This document shows, piece by piece, positions 63,215 through 64,000 of a stretch of 64,000 nt of DNA. The stretch's first letter is position 1, and each line of letters opens with the position of its first letter. A model generated the notes under the pieces. That model saw only the letters and a list, made by a program, of their open reading frames with translations. It made no database searches and was not told where the DNA came from. Location: the NCBI GenBank assembly GCA_019800895.1, contig JAHVKF010000003.1, positions 186,001-250,000 on the forward strand. The letters run 5' to 3'. Source of the DNA: Halomonas denitrificans. Its GTDB lineage: Bacteria; Pseudomonadota; Gammaproteobacteria; Xanthomonadales; Wenzhouxiangellaceae. The translations under genes and the position numbers were made by a program.

Positions 63215-64000
63215 ATGCGCCTCTCGACTCTCCCGCTCCTGCTGCTGGCCGCCGTGCTGCTCCAGGCCGTTCCTGTCCGGGCGCAGCCGACCGATGCCAC
63301 GCTCTACACCGGCGAGGTGCCGGTGGCGTCCGATGAAGCGGGAACGCCCCTATCGCGAGCCCTGAACCAGGTGCTGGTCCGGGTCACGGGACGGGTTGGC
63401 GAGGACCTGGTCGCCGAGCTGGGCCTGGACGATTCCCGGGCGCAGTCGCTGACCCTGGCCACGCAGTTTCGCGATATCGAAGTGCCGGCGCCTCCCGTGA
63501 CTTCGGCCCGCGTCCGGGACGCGGGGCGGCCGGCGGCAAGTGATCGCGCGACGAGGGCGGAAACGGTCATCGAGCGGCACCTGCGCGTGGAGTTCGATCC
63601 GATTTCGATCGATCGCGTCCTCGATGAGGCCTCGCTGCCGCGCTGGGGCCGGGAGCGGCCGGAAATGCTGCTGTGGATCGCCGGCGACGACAAGGACGGT
63701 GCGGCGTATCTCGACCCCGATCCGATCCTGCGCCACGCGCTGGAACGGGCAGAGTTCCGCTACGGACTGCCGCTGACCCGACCGATTCTCGACGCGCGCG
63801 ATCGCATCGAGGTCACGCCGTCGGACATTCGCGGCGGCTTCAGCGGCGCGGCCGACGCGGCCCGGGCCCGCTACGGGGCCGACGGCGTGGTGTTGCTCGA
63901 CCTGCGCCGCAACGAGGGCTACTGGACGGGCCGCTGGGTCTGGCGCCTGGGCGGCGAGGAACAGTCGTTCTCGCGCTCGGGTGCGTCGCCGGCCGAAGTG
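63215..64000 (+). CDS. DUF2066 domain-containing exported protein, partial
   Basis: The N-terminal 262 residues before the window ends, in frame to the last base. Signal peptide [21 protein letters not shown]. Family-like features are [14 protein letters not shown] near residue 49, a conserved ...[20 protein letters not shown] near 125 and MLLWIAGDD near 156, and [12 protein letters not shown] near 220. DUF2066 genes commonly sit divergent from purM and upstream of perM-like and hda genes. Function unknown. Confidence 0.85.
   Translation, partial: MRLSTLPLLLLAAVLLQAVPVRAQPTDATLYTGEVPVASDEAGTPLSRALNQVLVRVTGRVGEDLVAELGLDDSRAQSLTLATQFRDIEVPAPPVTSARVRDAGRPAASDRATRAETVIERHLRVEFDPISIDRVLDEASLPRWGRERPEMLLWIAGDDKDGAAYLDPDPILRHALERAEFRYGLPLTRPILDARDRIEVTPSDIRGGFSGAADAARARYGADGVVLLDLRRNEGYWTGRWVWRLGGEEQSFSRSGASPAEV

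Overview
The window is 64 kb of strongly G+C-rich, densely coding chromosomal DNA from a Gram-negative gammaproteobacterium. The evidence is gene order: ygfB-pepP-ubiH-ubiI divergent from zapB-like/zapA-6S RNA-fau, the yrbG-kdsD-kdsC-lptC-lptA-lptB lipopolysaccharide operon beside ibaG-murA, and purM-purN-DUF3108 divergent from a DUF2066 gene. Intergenic repeats and overall style suggest the Xanthomonadales/Chromatiales side (Wenzhouxiangella-like), but this is inference. I saw no rRNA, tRNA, transposase, integrase, phage gene or CRISPR array.

Layout. 1-4.9 kb: a cut-off gene, an exported M28 peptidase, a repeat-filled gap and the NAD-salvage pair pncA-pncB. 5.0-8.85 kb: a less G+C-rich divergent pair, an FG-GAP beta-propeller protein with an IPTL-CTERM-like tail and a subtilase-like S8 protein. 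8.9-17.4 kb: a ThDP enzyme of the acetolactate synthase family, a fatty acid hydroxylase-like membrane protein, a Kdo kinase and a heptosyltransferase facing apart, and HrpA. 17.9-25.6 kb: ubiquinone hydroxylases, PepP, YgfB, ZapB-like, ZapA, 6S RNA, 5-formyl-THF cyclo-ligase, an EVE protein and RpiA. 26-32 kb: small envelope proteins, a MetB-like enzyme, a type IV pilin carrying 35 Gly-Gly-Ser units behind a sigma-54-type promoter, a CMD protein, a DUF456 protein, a lipase-like hydrolase and a second IPTL-CTERM protein with DUF4397 repeats. 32-39 kb: AspRS, FmdB, a kinase-like protein, an OleD-like dehydrogenase, EttA and YceH. 39-48.4 kb: the LPS operon, which continues past lptB into a methyltransferase, a glycosyltransferase and an SDR, then ibaG-murA. 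48.7-59.1 kb: accessory genes, including a two-gene unit coding for very large exported proteins (816 and 1771 aa) that I do not recognise. 59.3-64 kb: an M48 peptidase with TPRs, DUF3108, purN, purM and a partial DUF2066 gene.

The main joint theme is envelope construction: Kdo synthesis (KdsD, KdsC), Kdo phosphorylation (KdkA), heptose addition (GT9), LPS transport (LptA/B/C), peptidoglycan precursor synthesis (MurA) and several exported proteases.

Gaps between genes are unusually rich in structured repeats: a tandem array of about 106 bp units with two hairpins each, long nested palindromes of several hundred bases, REP-like GTGGGAG palindromes, and two other palindrome families. The strongest candidates for something undescribed are the two-gene exported unit at 49.8-57.6 kb, the Gly-Gly-Ser-tailed pilin, the LptA with a long acidic tail, and the nested palindromes with exchangeable centres.
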